Notes: generated from the letters alone by a model not told the origin. A stretch of DNA of 64,000 bases from Polyangiaceae bacterium (GCA_009780955.1 WQZB01000014.1:1-64000), one strand, 5' to 3'. Numbered from the stretch's first letter, positions 10,541 to 20,114 are shown. Translations and numbers: made by a program.

Positions 10541-10630
10541 GACCGCTTTCAAGTTGGCGCGAGGTCGAGGCGGCGGCGAGGACCGGACCGGAGCCGCCAA
10601 CGAAGAGATCGCGTCAAATCGAAAGCGGTC
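10541..10630. repeat. Palindromic element family P, copy P1
   Basis: Arms gaccgctttcaagttggcgcga / tcgcgtcaaatcgaaagcggtc; reverse complement aligns closely with 33801-33922. Confidence 0.85.
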
Positions 10631-11336
10631 TGGGTTGCGTGATTTCGGGCGGCCGTACATAGACCGGCTCGAGCCGATCGACATCTTGCGAGCCACGCCT
10701 TTGCGAGGCGCGCGCAACGCCCAAAGCATGCGGCAAGGCAAAGAGCCCTTGCGAAAGTCGAAGTATGGTTGCAACCTGCAAGGAATCGATCGTGAGCTTG
10801 TCCGAAGCTTCACCGAGCAAGACCACATGCTTGGTTAGCCCGCCCACGTTGCCGATGACATTAGTGTGCCATGCAATAAAATCGGAGGGAGGCAAGCACA
10901 CCGCCTCGGACAGCGCGCAAAGCTCGCCCGACGACGGCGCGAAGAACGTTTGCACGAAAACCTCGCCGCGGATGGCGTCCATCGCGGGCACGAGCACGAA
11001 GTTTTGGGGCCGATCGAGCGCTTCCCAGCCAAGCGTCGCCATGGCCTCGAGCGAACCAATGCCAACGAGCGCGGCACCGGTGCCCATGACAATTCCTTTC
11101 ACGGTGGCTACCGCAACGCGAACGCCGGTGAACGAGCCAGGCCCAATGCCCACGGCCCAGCGCTCGACATCGCGTGGTGACCACGACGCGGCAAAAAAGC
11201 TATCGTTTATCATTGGCAAAAGCGATTCGCCGTGCGCGTTCGACACGCGGCGCTCGAGCGACGCTACCACCGTATTGCCCTCGCAAAGAACCACGGAGCC
11301 GAGGTTCGTGGATGTATCAATGGAGCAAGTTTTCAT
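10614..11336 (-). CDS. tsaB: tRNA threonylcarbamoyladenosine biosynthesis protein TsaB
   Basis: IDTSTNLGSVVL, VGIGPGSFTGVRVAVATVKGI. Confidence 0.92.
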   Translation of the reverse strand: MKTCSIDTSTNLGSVVLCEGNTVVASLERRVSNAHGESLLPMINDSFFAASWSPRDVERWAVGIGPGSFTGVRVAVATVKGIVMGTGAALVGIGSLEAMATLGWEALDRPQNFVLVPAMDAIRGEVFVQTFFAPSSGELCALSEAVCLPPSDFIAWHTNVIGNVGGLTKHVVLLGEASDKLTIDSLQVATILRLSQGLFALPHALGVARASQRRGSQDVDRLEPVYVRPPEITQPRPLSI

Positions 11337-11369
11337 GCCGGCAGTTGCGTTGCAATCACGTTAATTGGG

Positions 11370-12557
11370 TTAGAGTTGAGCGAAGCGGCCGCTTCGGAAC
11401 ACCGCTTCAAGGAGCTTGTCGACGCGATTCGTGAGTTCGGCCGCGCGCGGATCCTGCATGGCGCCGAGCGCACTTTTGATTTCGTTCAGGGCCTTGAGCT
11501 GGCTGAAAAGCTGCACGTCGGACAAGCCGCCGCCGCCGGTGAGCACTTGCCGAATGCGGTCGATTTCGCCCGCAAGCGCCTCGATGCCAACCCCCGTGGC
11601 GCCGACGCGAATCGCATTCGGGTGATCGCGGTAATGCGCCTCGAGCACGGGCGACACGATCGAATCGAGAATGGCCGCCTGGTCCACATTGTTCCATATG
11701 TGCTTGAGGACGAAAAAATCGCCACTATCGGGCCGGGGCCGCCCGTCGAGAAATGCGCTTGCAGCAAAAAGCTTGAGCAACTTGACCACGCGACGGTCTG
11801 ATACGCTTACGCCCTCGGCGCGAATTTGGAAAATAAGACCCTTATATTGGCTAAAGAAATCTTCCGTAAATTGCATTCGCTGAGCGAATGCGCGATGCAG
11901 CCCTTGCACCTCGCGCGCCGACGCGAGCGGCTGCTCCGGCACGTCGGAAAGTGCCATGATTTCCTGCTGCACGCCTTTGATGAGAAGGTCTTGAAAGTGG
12001 TAGGCGTCGAGGTTGTCGGACCTTATGCGAAGAAGAAAACGGTCGAAAATGGCAGTTAGCGTTTCGTCGGTCGGCACTTCGTTCGACGCACCAAAACATG
12101 ACAAAAGCGGACACCGCATCACCACGCCGCCCGACATGAACTTTCGCTCGTTCAAAAGCGTGAGAAGAGCATTGAGAATCGCCGAATTGGACTTGAAAAC
12201 TTCGTCAAGAAATACGATTTCGGCCGTTGGAAGCATGTTTTCAACGCGGCGCTCGTATTTGCCCTCGCGAAAGGCGCGAATGTCGACAGGGCCAAAAAGC
12301 TCGTTCGGCTCGGTGAAGCGCGTGAGCAAATACTCGAAGTATTGTGCTTGAACAAGGCGAGCAAACATACGAATAAGGGCGCTTTTCGCGGTGCCTGGCG
12401 GGCCGATGAGAACGGCATGCTCACCCGCAACCACGGCAATGAGCAAAAGGCGAATCGTTTCGTCTCTACCGAGAAAGCGCGACTCGAGCACGCGCGCGAT
12501 CTGACCAAGACGGGTAGGCAGGGCGGCAGCAGTGCTTTCGGTCGACGTCGTGGACAT
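11370..12557 (-). CDS. MoxR/RavA-type AAA+ ATPase
   Basis: IGPPGTAKSALIRM, VFLDEVFKSNSAILNALLTLLNER. Confidence 0.9.
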   Translation of the reverse strand: MSTTSTESTAAALPTRLGQIARVLESRFLGRDETIRLLLIAVVAGEHAVLIGPPGTAKSALIRMFARLVQAQYFEYLLTRFTEPNELFGPVDIRAFREGKYERRVENMLPTAEIVFLDEVFKSNSAILNALLTLLNERKFMSGGVVMRCPLLSCFGASNEVPTDETLTAIFDRFLLRIRSDNLDAYHFQDLLIKGVQQEIMALSDVPEQPLASAREVQGLHRAFAQRMQFTEDFFSQYKGLIFQIRAEGVSVSDRRVVKLLKLFAASAFLDGRPRPDSGDFFVLKHIWNNVDQAAILDSIVSPVLEAHYRDHPNAIRVGATGVGIEALAGEIDRIRQVLTGGGGLSDVQLFSQLKALNEIKSALGAMQDPRAAELTNRVDKLLEAVFRSGRFAQL

Positions 12558-12597
12558 AGGCGCGCATTAAGCTACCAGGAATCGAAGTGGTCCTGGG

Positions 12598-12627
12598 CAG
12601 GGCGCTGAAGACTTTTTCAGCACCCTG
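12598..12627. terminator. Hairpin, possible transcription terminator
   Basis: cagggcgctgaa-gactt-tttcagcaccctg stem. Confidence 0.45.
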
Positions 12628-12676
12628 CTTGACGCTTGACGCGCTCACGCAGTGCACGCACGATGGAATCGCCGAA

Positions 12677-12759
12677 GGCCCCTTGGCGGAACGGTATACG
12701 CAGGCGACTTAAAATCTCCGGCTCGAAAGAGCGTCCCGGTTCGAGTCCGGGAGGGGCTA
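12677..12759 (+). tRNA. tRNA-Leu (TAA)
   Basis: Class II tRNA: acceptor GGCCCCT/AGGGGCT, ctTAAaa anticodon loop, variable arm ggctcgaaagagc, T-arm cccggttcgagtccggg, discriminator A. Confidence 0.88.
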
Positions 12760-13230
12760 CTTCTTTTGGGCTGCGAGGAATGCCTCTTGCGCGGCCGCCA
12801 TCTCCTCTTTCGTCATGTCTTTGACGTGCGTGGCGATCGTCCACTTCTGGCCGAACGGATCGGTCACTTGGGCCATGCGATCACCCCAGAACATGTCCGC
12901 TGGCTGCATGCTTGGTGTTGCGCCCGCATTTACTGCCCGCTCGAACGCCGCGTCGGTGTCGGGAACATACAGCCACATGCTCGACGTGGTTGGGCCTGCG
13001 CCCATTTCAGGGATCGCGTCGTTGACGAAAAGCATGGCGTTGCCAACGCGAAGCGCTGCGTGCCACACCTTCTGTCCGCTCGGATCGAGAGCGACTTCAA
13101 GCTCCTTGGCGTCGAAGGCCTCGACGTAAAACGCGATTGCCTTGGCGGCACCGTTGAGCGACAGCATCGGGGTAAGCGTTGTGAAGCCAAACGGGACGGG
13201 TTTTGCGGACATTATGGTTTCCTTTCGCAA
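12757..13230 (-). CDS. VOC family (glyoxalase/PhnB-like) protein
   Basis: TPMLSLNGAAKAIAFYVEAFDAKE, WGDRMAQVTDPFGQKWTIATHVKD. Confidence 0.9.
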   Translation of the reverse strand: MRKETIMSAKPVPFGFTTLTPMLSLNGAAKAIAFYVEAFDAKELEVALDPSGQKVWHAALRVGNAMLFVNDAIPEMGAGPTTSSMWLYVPDTDAAFERAVNAGATPSMQPADMFWGDRMAQVTDPFGQKWTIATHVKDMTKEEMAAAQEAFLAAQKK

Positions 13231-13279
13231 CGCGCGCGCTGTACTCAGATTTCCAGTGAGTGTCTAGTGTGTAGAACGT

Positions 13280-13410
13280 GGCTGCAAACCGTCGCGAGCG
13301 ACACGAGGTCGAGGCTTTTTCCGAGGAGCGCGCGGAGCGTACTTGAAGTACGTGAGCACGTACCGCAGGAAAAACGAAGAGATCGTGGCGCGCAGCAGGT
13401 TTGCACTCGC
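13280..13410. repeat. Long-hairpin repeat family, copy B
   Basis: gcaaacc(13284-13290)/ggtttgc(13398-13404); ctttttcc/ggaaaaa; cgtacttgaagtacg; shares cgtcgcgagcga and cgcgcagcagg with copy C. Confidence 0.75.
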
Positions 13411-13627
13411 GGCCTAATGCCGTATCGAGTAACATGTGTGCTGCAAGCTCAAACGCACCGCGGGGCCTTACCAATTCGTACGCTGGTGCACCTGGGTACC
13501 TAGAAAAAACATCGTAAAACCGCCCCTTAGCACCAGACTGCGACCGCAACCATGCGGCACGAATGGAGAAGACGCGAACCCTGTGTTATGCGTTTTTTCG
13601 CCATCCACTCTTGGGAGGATTACTCGA

Positions 13628-14941
13628 ATGAATCGAAAGACGCTTGTTGGTGCACTCATCGCTCTTGTCGGCACGGTCCCACTCCTTGCGAATTGCGGTG
13701 CAGCAGGAGGACTCAGTGACGTAGCCGGGAAGGCGGGCGGCATCGCCCCGGGGTTGGGCGGTAAATGCCCCGATCTGACAAAACCCGAAGCAATTCTCGC
13801 GTTCGACTTCGCGAGCAACTTCAAAGTTAGCGCAGCAGGGGGCGCAAAGCTCAAGTCAGCAACAGCAGCGGCTGTCGAACTGAAAGGTTTTGCTGACCAG
13901 ATCAACGCCGATCTCGTAATGGCCTGCGGCGGCATCGCGAAAGACCTTGGCGCAGGCGGTGAATTCAAAGACGGCAAGGCCGCTTGCGACGCTGCCCTCC
14001 GAGCCATCAACGACACAAAGGTAAAAATGGGCGCCAGTGCCAGGCTCGCTGCGGTTATCGACCCGCCAAAGTGCGCAGCCGATATGCATGCTTATGCCGG
14101 TTGCGCGGCGCAGTGTGATCCGAACATTTCGGCTGGCTCGGCGAAGGTCGATTGCGAGCCGGGCAAGCTTTCGGGCCGATGCGACGCAAGCTGCGAAGGG
14201 TCGTGCGACGTCGAGGCAGGCGCAAAGTGCGACGGCACGTGTTCGGGCAGCTGCGACGCCGAAGTCAAAGGCACCTGCTCGGGCACCTGCAACGGCAAGT
14301 GCGACGGCAAAGCCGCAAAGGGCGCATGCGCAGGCACATGCGAAGGCAAGTGCGAAGGCAACGTTCAAGGCACCTGCAAGGGCAAGTGCGGTGGTGAGTG
14401 CAAGGCGAAGGCATCGGCCAAGTGCGAAGGCACTTGCACCGGCAAGTGCAGCGCCGAGTTCAAAGAGCCGAAGTGCACCGGCGAAATTACGCCCCCGCAT
14501 ATGAGTGTAGACTGCAAGGCACAATGCGATACCGAAGTGTCGGCAAAGCTTGTGTGCACCCCGGCGCGCGTTGGTATCACGGCAACCGGCGTGGTCGACC
14601 AGCGAGCATTCGAGGCGCTGAAGATGACACTCGAGAAGAACCTTCCGGTCGTTGTCAAGGTGGCCGTTGGTATGGGCAAACGCGCTCCCAAGGTAGCGAA
14701 GGACGCGCATGCGGTCATTAAAGGAACCATGTCGGCATTCGGCGAAATCGCGGGCTCGGCTGGCGGCAACGCGGCGATGACAACGGCGCACTTGACCGCG
14801 TGTCTCGGCGACACATTCAAGGGCGCGGTCACTGCAGCAGCCGGCATCGAAGCCAACGTGAGCGTATCGGTCAACGTGCAGGCAAGCGCCACTGGTAGTG
14901 CGAGCGGCGGCGCCAAGGGAGGGACGGCATCGAAGCTCTAA
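13628..14941 (+). CDS. Lipoprotein with Cys-rich C-x3-C-x3-C tandem repeats
   Basis: Lipobox VPLLANC; about six repeats of CxGTCxGKCxxxxxxx. Confidence 0.85.
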   Translation: MNRKTLVGALIALVGTVPLLANCGAAGGLSDVAGKAGGIAPGLGGKCPDLTKPEAILAFDFASNFKVSAAGGAKLKSATAAAVELKGFADQINADLVMACGGIAKDLGAGGEFKDGKAACDAALRAINDTKVKMGASARLAAVIDPPKCAADMHAYAGCAAQCDPNISAGSAKVDCEPGKLSGRCDASCEGSCDVEAGAKCDGTCSGSCDAEVKGTCSGTCNGKCDGKAAKGACAGTCEGKCEGNVQGTCKGKCGGECKAKASAKCEGTCTGKCSAEFKEPKCTGEITPPHMSVDCKAQCDTEVSAKLVCTPARVGITATGVVDQRAFEALKMTLEKNLPVVVKVAVGMGKRAPKVAKDAHAVIKGTMSAFGEIAGSAGGNAAMTTAHLTACLGDTFKGAVTAAAGIEANVSVSVNVQASATGSASGGAKGGTASKL

Positions 14942-14959
14942 ACCGTCTGCAAGCGGTTT
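14940..14959 (+). terminator. Short hairpin after stop codon
   Basis: aaaccg tctgcaag cggttt immediately after the TAA at 14939-14941. Confidence 0.4.
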
Positions 14960-14986
14960 GAGCACGTAAACGTCGCGTTACGCGTT

Positions 14987-15119
14987 GTAGGGGCGCAGCA
15001 TGCTGCGCCCCTACGGCGTTTTGTTGGTTGTAGGGGCGCGATTCATCGCGCCCTCGGGAAATGCCCCGGTCGAGCGTCATAATCCGCCTGGGGTTGGGCG
15101 CCATAAATGGCGCCCCTAC
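14987..15119. repeat. GTAGGGGC-type palindromic repeat array 2
   Basis: Perfect 28-bp palindrome GTAGGGGCGCAGCATGCTGCGCCCCTAC at 14987-15014; gtaggggcgcgattcatcgcgccc; gggcgccataaatggcgcccctac. Confidence 0.92.
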
Positions 15120-15967
15120 GGCGTTCTCGAATCTAGGGCACGCGCCATGGCTGCAAACTGATCGACGCTCAACGTTTCGCCGCGCGCATCGAGTGATATG
15201 CCCGACCGCATAGCCGCGTGCGCTATGGCTTCGGCGCTGGCGACGCCGCTCCATGCATTGCGCAATTTTTTGCGACGCATGCAAAATGCACTCTTCACGA
15301 GCGCGCGGAATGTCGGGGTCTCATCGGCGCGCCGTGGACGGAGCGGCGTGAACATGACGACGGCACTTGTCACATCGGGCGGCGGATAAAAGCAGCCGGG
15401 CGAAACGTTGTAGAGTTTTTCCACGCGGAAGGCTGCCTGCGTAAAAACGGACAGTGCGCCGTAGATCTTCGAACCCGGCTTGGCTGCGAGCCGATCGGCG
15501 ACTTCGAGTTGCACCATAAACACGACGCGCTCGACATCGTCAGCGTAGCGGACCGCGCGCTCGATGAGGCTGCCTGTGATTTGGTACGGGAGGTTGCCGC
15601 AAAGCACACGCGGTGAGCTGGCTTCGAAGGGGCCAAGCCGTGCGCGTGTGTCTTGCACCTGTGCGTCGCCTTCGACAACCTGCAACACGCCTTGCGCAAT
15701 GAACGCCTCGAGCTCCCGCGCAAGAACGTGGATGAGATCGCGATCGCGCTCTATCGCAACGACCGACTTGGCGCGCAAGGCAAGAGCCGTCGTGAGAACA
15801 CCAAGGCCTGCGCCAAGTTCAAGTACGCGCGCCTTGCCAATTTCCATATCGGAAACGCACGCGCGAGCAATAAAATCAACGATTGTCGTTCGATTGAGGA
15901 AGTGTTGGCCAAAGCTTTTCTTCGGCACAAGACCTGCGCGGTCAAGAATGGATCGAGCGGCTTTCAC
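15116..15967 (-). CDS. rsmA: 16S rRNA (adenine1518/1519-N6)-dimethyltransferase
   Basis: KKSFGQHFLN, VLELGAGLGVLTTAL, LCGNLPYQITG. Confidence 0.95.
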   Translation of the reverse strand: MKAARSILDRAGLVPKKSFGQHFLNRTTIVDFIARACVSDMEIGKARVLELGAGLGVLTTALALRAKSVVAIERDRDLIHVLARELEAFIAQGVLQVVEGDAQVQDTRARLGPFEASSPRVLCGNLPYQITGSLIERAVRYADDVERVVFMVQLEVADRLAAKPGSKIYGALSVFTQAAFRVEKLYNVSPGCFYPPPDVTSAVVMFTPLRPRRADETPTFRALVKSAFCMRRKKLRNAWSGVASAEAIAHAAMRSGISLDARGETLSVDQFAAMARALDSRTP

Positions 15968-17580
15968 GGTGCAGGTGGTACAGACGGTTCGGGTGCGTCG
16001 GGTGGAGCCAGGCGTATCGAAGGCTTCGAAAGCACGGTTGGGCGAACCACAACGCCAACGCTCCGGAGCCTTTGTTCGGCTCGAGCCCTCGCGGCTTTCA
16101 CGCGCAAGCGCACGGCCCCTCGCAAAGCACTGTCAAAACTGGCGCTGCCTTTTTGGCCTTCGAGGCTTGGTTCGAAAATGGGCATCGTCCAACGCAGCGC
16201 AACGTGCGCACGACGTAGCTTGCGAAGCGCGAGATCGATGCGGCTGCCCTCGCCCGGCAACGGCGCCCACACATGCACAACGCTAGAAAGCATTTTTTTC
16301 TCTCGGGCGATTTTCTCGAGAATGTCACAAAGCATACCTTCGGATTTGTCGCGCTCGCCACTGGTGCGTGGCGGCACCTCGATCCCAAACGATGCGAGGT
16401 ACTGGCGCAATTGCGTATCGCGCGGGCTTGTTGCGAGGGGTACGCGCGCGGCAAAAGGTGCTCGCGATCGCATGATTTCGGCTCGCGCCGACAGAGCATC
16501 GAGGTTATGGCGCGGCATGTCCGACAGACCGCGCGGATCGAGAGGGCGAAGGTGTTCGACGACGCGCGCGGCAATTCCCAATTCGTCGAGCTCGCAGCGA
16601 TCTGCATCGACCATGCTTGCCGAGCTCGCCAGCGCGGAGGCTATGCGCGCAGCTTGAAGCGGCCCTGCCCCTGGCACGAGCCACGTTCCCATGCGCGACG
16701 CAAGGATGACGAGCCCCACCCGATCTCCCTTCGTGAGGTGCCGCCGAGCGAAGCCAGAAAGATCGTCCACCGCGATGTCGAGCGGCGCCGAGCCCGGCTG
16801 GCCAGCCCACAACTCGACGGACGCGTCGAGCACCAGCCACACGACGTCGCGCTCTTCGCGCTCCATCTCGCGCACGAGAAGCTGGCCTCGCCGCGCGCTT
16901 GCCTTCCACGCGATGCGCTTGAAGGCATCGCCCGGAGCACGCTCACGCAACTCGTGAAGATGCTCTCCGTCGCCCGCGAGCGGAGCCGGCGATCCTAGTT
17001 CTGCACCTCGCCGAGCGCGCCCACCGCGTGCAGTATGCAACATTGCGGTGAGCGGACCTGGCATCACCTCGATGCCGCGTGGGTTTGCGAACATCAGTGG
17101 CACTTCGTAAAGACCTTCGCCGCCGAGCGGCGTGCCGCGCACCTCGAGGGCAATGCCGTGAATGCCCCAGTGCCCAACGCGCTTTGGTCGGACGCGCATG
17201 ACGAAGCGGACCGCGGACGCGCGAGGCAGGTCGATCGACGGAGGATCGATTGTACATTCGAGCGTGCTTGCGGCCACGGCGCGCAGATTGACGCCGCGTA
17301 TGTCGCCTGGGCCGCGGTTTCGGAGTTCGGCTTCGAGCACGACTTCGGCGTTGCGCGCCGCAGTGACGACGAGCGCTCGGCTCGACCAAACCATCTCAAA
17401 CCCTGAATTACGGATGCGCGTTACCGCCACCAGAGCGAGCGCTCGCCCAAGCGTTACGGCAATCAGCATGGCGCCGCCGAATGCGACCGCAGGCGCAATT
17501 TTCATCGCAATACCCGCCACCACGAGCACCAAGCCGGCGCCGGCAACATGAAACGTAGAGCGTGTCGGATGAAGCTGCAT
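15964..17580 (-). CDS. DUF58 domain-containing protein
   Basis: GEHLHELRERAPGDAFKRIAWKASARRGQLLVREME signature. Confidence 0.88.
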   Translation of the reverse strand: MQLHPTRSTFHVAGAGLVLVVAGIAMKIAPAVAFGGAMLIAVTLGRALALVAVTRIRNSGFEMVWSSRALVVTAARNAEVVLEAELRNRGPGDIRGVNLRAVAASTLECTIDPPSIDLPRASAVRFVMRVRPKRVGHWGIHGIALEVRGTPLGGEGLYEVPLMFANPRGIEVMPGPLTAMLHTARGGRARRGAELGSPAPLAGDGEHLHELRERAPGDAFKRIAWKASARRGQLLVREMEREERDVVWLVLDASVELWAGQPGSAPLDIAVDDLSGFARRHLTKGDRVGLVILASRMGTWLVPGAGPLQAARIASALASSASMVDADRCELDELGIAARVVEHLRPLDPRGLSDMPRHNLDALSARAEIMRSRAPFAARVPLATSPRDTQLRQYLASFGIEVPPRTSGERDKSEGMLCDILEKIAREKKMLSSVVHVWAPLPGEGSRIDLALRKLRRAHVALRWTMPIFEPSLEGQKGSASFDSALRGAVRLRVKAARARAEQRLRSVGVVVRPTVLSKPSIRLAPPDAPEPSVPPAP

Positions 17581-17584
17581 CCTC

Positions 17585-18598
17585 TTACACAGTGCGGATG
17601 CCGCGTCTGTAACTTACCTTCGCGATCGCTTCTTGTACGATCTGCTCGCCTGCACGCGCGTCGGCTTCGATGTCGGCGAGGAGCACGAGCCTGTGCGCGA
17701 GCACCGCAACGCCGACGGCTCGAAGATCTTCGGGAACGACGAATGCGCGACCATCGAGCACGGCGTGGGCCTTGGCGGCTTGAACGAGGCCCAGCGTTGC
17801 GCGAGGGCTTGCGCCAAGGGCAACGCGCGGATGCGTTCGCGTGAACGTCGTGAGCGCAACGGCGTAGTCGCAAAGGTCGTCGTCGATATGCACGCGCGAG
17901 GCGATTGCCTGAATCGTGGCAACGTCTTGCACATTGAGCCGAGCGCGCGCTAGAGGCGGCTCGGTTCCATGCATGCGGAGCATGAGCGCTTCGTCGCGCG
18001 CGTTGGGATAGCCCATTGTCACGCGTACGAGGAAACGGTCGATTTGCGCTTCCGGAAGCGGGTACGTTCCTTCGAGATCGATTGGATTTTGCGTGGCGAG
18101 CACAAGGAACGGAAGCGGAAGCTCGAATCGGTCGCCTTCGATTGTGACCTGACGTTCTTGCATTGCCTCGAGCAGCGCCGATTGCGTTTTTGCCGGAGCG
18201 CGATTGATCTCGTCGGCAAGCACGACGTTCGCGAAGATGGGCCCTGCGCGAAGGCTGAACGTGCCATCGCGCGGCGAAAGAACGTAGGTGCCCGTGATGT
18301 CGGCCGGCAGCAGATCGGGCGTGAATTGGATACGTCGCGACGAGCAGCCGAGCGACACGGCAAACGCCTTGACAAGTGTGGTTTTTGCGACGCCTGGCAC
18401 GCCCTCAAGCAGCACATGGCCGCGGGCGAGGAGCGCCACCATCATGGTGTCCATCGCATGTGCTCCGCCTACGTAAACACGCGCGACTTCGTGGCGGAGC
18501 CCGTCGATACGCTCTTTGACCGCTGTAACCTCGTGGTTCGCACGCTCGTCAGCCCCGCCGTTCGCGATGGGCGGCGCGTTCGCGATGGGCGCGGTCAC
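17585..18598 (-). CDS. MoxR family AAA+ ATPase
   Basis: LEGVPGVAKTTLVKAFA, VVLADEINRAPAKTQSALLEAMQERQVTIEG; GTG start at 18598 overlaps the upstream stop. Confidence 0.93.
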   Translation of the reverse strand: MTAPIANAPPIANGGADERANHEVTAVKERIDGLRHEVARVYVGGAHAMDTMMVALLARGHVLLEGVPGVAKTTLVKAFAVSLGCSSRRIQFTPDLLPADITGTYVLSPRDGTFSLRAGPIFANVVLADEINRAPAKTQSALLEAMQERQVTIEGDRFELPLPFLVLATQNPIDLEGTYPLPEAQIDRFLVRVTMGYPNARDEALMLRMHGTEPPLARARLNVQDVATIQAIASRVHIDDDLCDYAVALTTFTRTHPRVALGASPRATLGLVQAAKAHAVLDGRAFVVPEDLRAVGVAVLAHRLVLLADIEADARAGEQIVQEAIAKVSYRRGIRTV

Positions 18599-19989
18599 GC
18601 CGATTCCTCGGCACGATCGGTGGCGCGCTCGATTCGCCGTGCGAGCTGTTCGATCGTTTTCGCGATGGAGACAACCTCGCTGTCGTGGACCCTTTGCAGT
18701 AGTCGTCCGCTGTTCTCCATCGTTGTCTCGAGTTTGGACATTCGTAGCAGAAGTTTTTGCAGCATGTGGAGCCCTTCGACGTCGAGCAATTGCGCCCGGC
18801 GCACGTGCGCGATGAGCTCCTCGGAGCGCGGGATCTGAGTCAGGCCGAGCCTCGTTGTGAGGTGTTCTTCGAGCGCGCTCCTGAGTTCGAGAACTGCAAG
18901 TACTCGCTTCGTCTGCGGTGCGGCGATAACGGCGGCGTGACCCGCAACGCCTCCTTGCAGGGCAGCCGGAGTGGGACGGACGAAGCGAGGCACGACGGGC
19001 TTGTGGAGCCTGCCTGCACGCAAAACCACCCACGCAGCGAGCACAAGCCCGAGAGCGATGGCCGAGGCGTAGGCAACTGCGTTCGAAGCGCCGTCTCGAC
19101 GTGCGGTTTCCAGCGCTTCGCCGAGTGTGGTCACAATTGCCTTGAATGTGCCTTCTTCCGCGCCGAATGCGCCTTTCTGATCGAACGCGCCCGACAAGAC
19201 AAAAAGCTTACCTCCACGCTTTCCCCACGTATCTTGGTCAACGGCGTAATGGATGACTCCGCGCGCGAACGACTTGTTGCCGGCGTAGCGGAGCATCGAG
19301 TTCATGACGATGGATGGATCGCCAACGGCTAGCAGGCGTCCTTGCCCAACGAGGCCGGCAACTGCAATGGCGACATCACCGTTGCCCTGACCCGCGCGAT
19401 CTGCGCGAATTGCAAGCACGGGTGAAAGAGAAGGATGAGCAAGACCTGTTGGGTGATTCGTGACAACGCGCGTGATGTCGGTCACGACCGGGTGCGTGCT
19501 TGCCGGCTCGGCAATGGCAAATTGCGGGTTATGGCGAAGTTTTTCTACAGGACTTGCCGGGCTTGCAATCCGCTCGATGCCGAAGTGTTTCAAGAGCGCG
19601 TCTCCGCGGCCGAAGTCGTCGAGCAAGACAACGCGACCGCCGGCGCGCATAAACTTGGAAAGATCGTCAGCTGGCAGCGCCTGGGCCGGGAAAAGAATGA
19701 CGAGACCGTCGTCTGGTGACAGCTCGTGCAAGTCGAGGTGTGTCGCCACAACGACGCGCTCGGCGCCGAGCTCAGCGCGTGCAAGGTGCACGAATTCGGC
19801 GCAGCCCTCCCAGTCATCGCTCGTGAGGTCAAAGGGAGCCGCCCGCGCTGGTCGTGCGAGAAGAGCCCACAAGAGAACAAGTGTGACCATCACCGAGGTG
19901 CGCCGTAAAAGCCATGGAAGCCGTAAAAAACTGAGAACTGCCGTCGCTGCCCGGTACTTGACCGGCCTACCCTGGTTGCTAGCTTCCAT
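18595..19989 (-). CDS. DUF4350-like membrane protein in MoxR/DUF58 operon
   Basis: DDLSKFMRAGGRVVLLDDFGRGDALLKHFGI; hydrophobic segments; operon position. Confidence 0.75.
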   Translation of the reverse strand: MEASNQGRPVKYRAATAVLSFLRLPWLLRRTSVMVTLVLLWALLARPARAAPFDLTSDDWEGCAEFVHLARAELGAERVVVATHLDLHELSPDDGLVILFPAQALPADDLSKFMRAGGRVVLLDDFGRGDALLKHFGIERIASPASPVEKLRHNPQFAIAEPASTHPVVTDITRVVTNHPTGLAHPSLSPVLAIRADRAGQGNGDVAIAVAGLVGQGRLLAVGDPSIVMNSMLRYAGNKSFARGVIHYAVDQDTWGKRGGKLFVLSGAFDQKGAFGAEEGTFKAIVTTLGEALETARRDGASNAVAYASAIALGLVLAAWVVLRAGRLHKPVVPRFVRPTPAALQGGVAGHAAVIAAPQTKRVLAVLELRSALEEHLTTRLGLTQIPRSEELIAHVRRAQLLDVEGLHMLQKLLLRMSKLETTMENSGRLLQRVHDSEVVSIAKTIEQLARRIERATDRAEESA

Positions 19990-20114
19990 AGGCGTTCCAC
20001 TTGTCCCATTGGCTTTTTTGAACCACTTGCTTCGTCTGCTCGCGTCCGAATTTGAGTCGCGCCCATGCGGGTGCGACCGAACGCGAATGCGAGTCGACCA
20101 GTCGGGAGGATAGA

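Noticed and set aside
10071-10838. 255-aa plus-strand ORF opposite the NTase and tsaB genes
   Set aside because: Antisense to two recognisable proteins; high-GC shadow ORF, and part of its sequence is the family P repeat.
13856-14965. 369-aa minus-strand ORF opposite the Cys-rich lipoprotein
   Set aside because: Shadow of a periodic GC-rich gene; no start context or homology.
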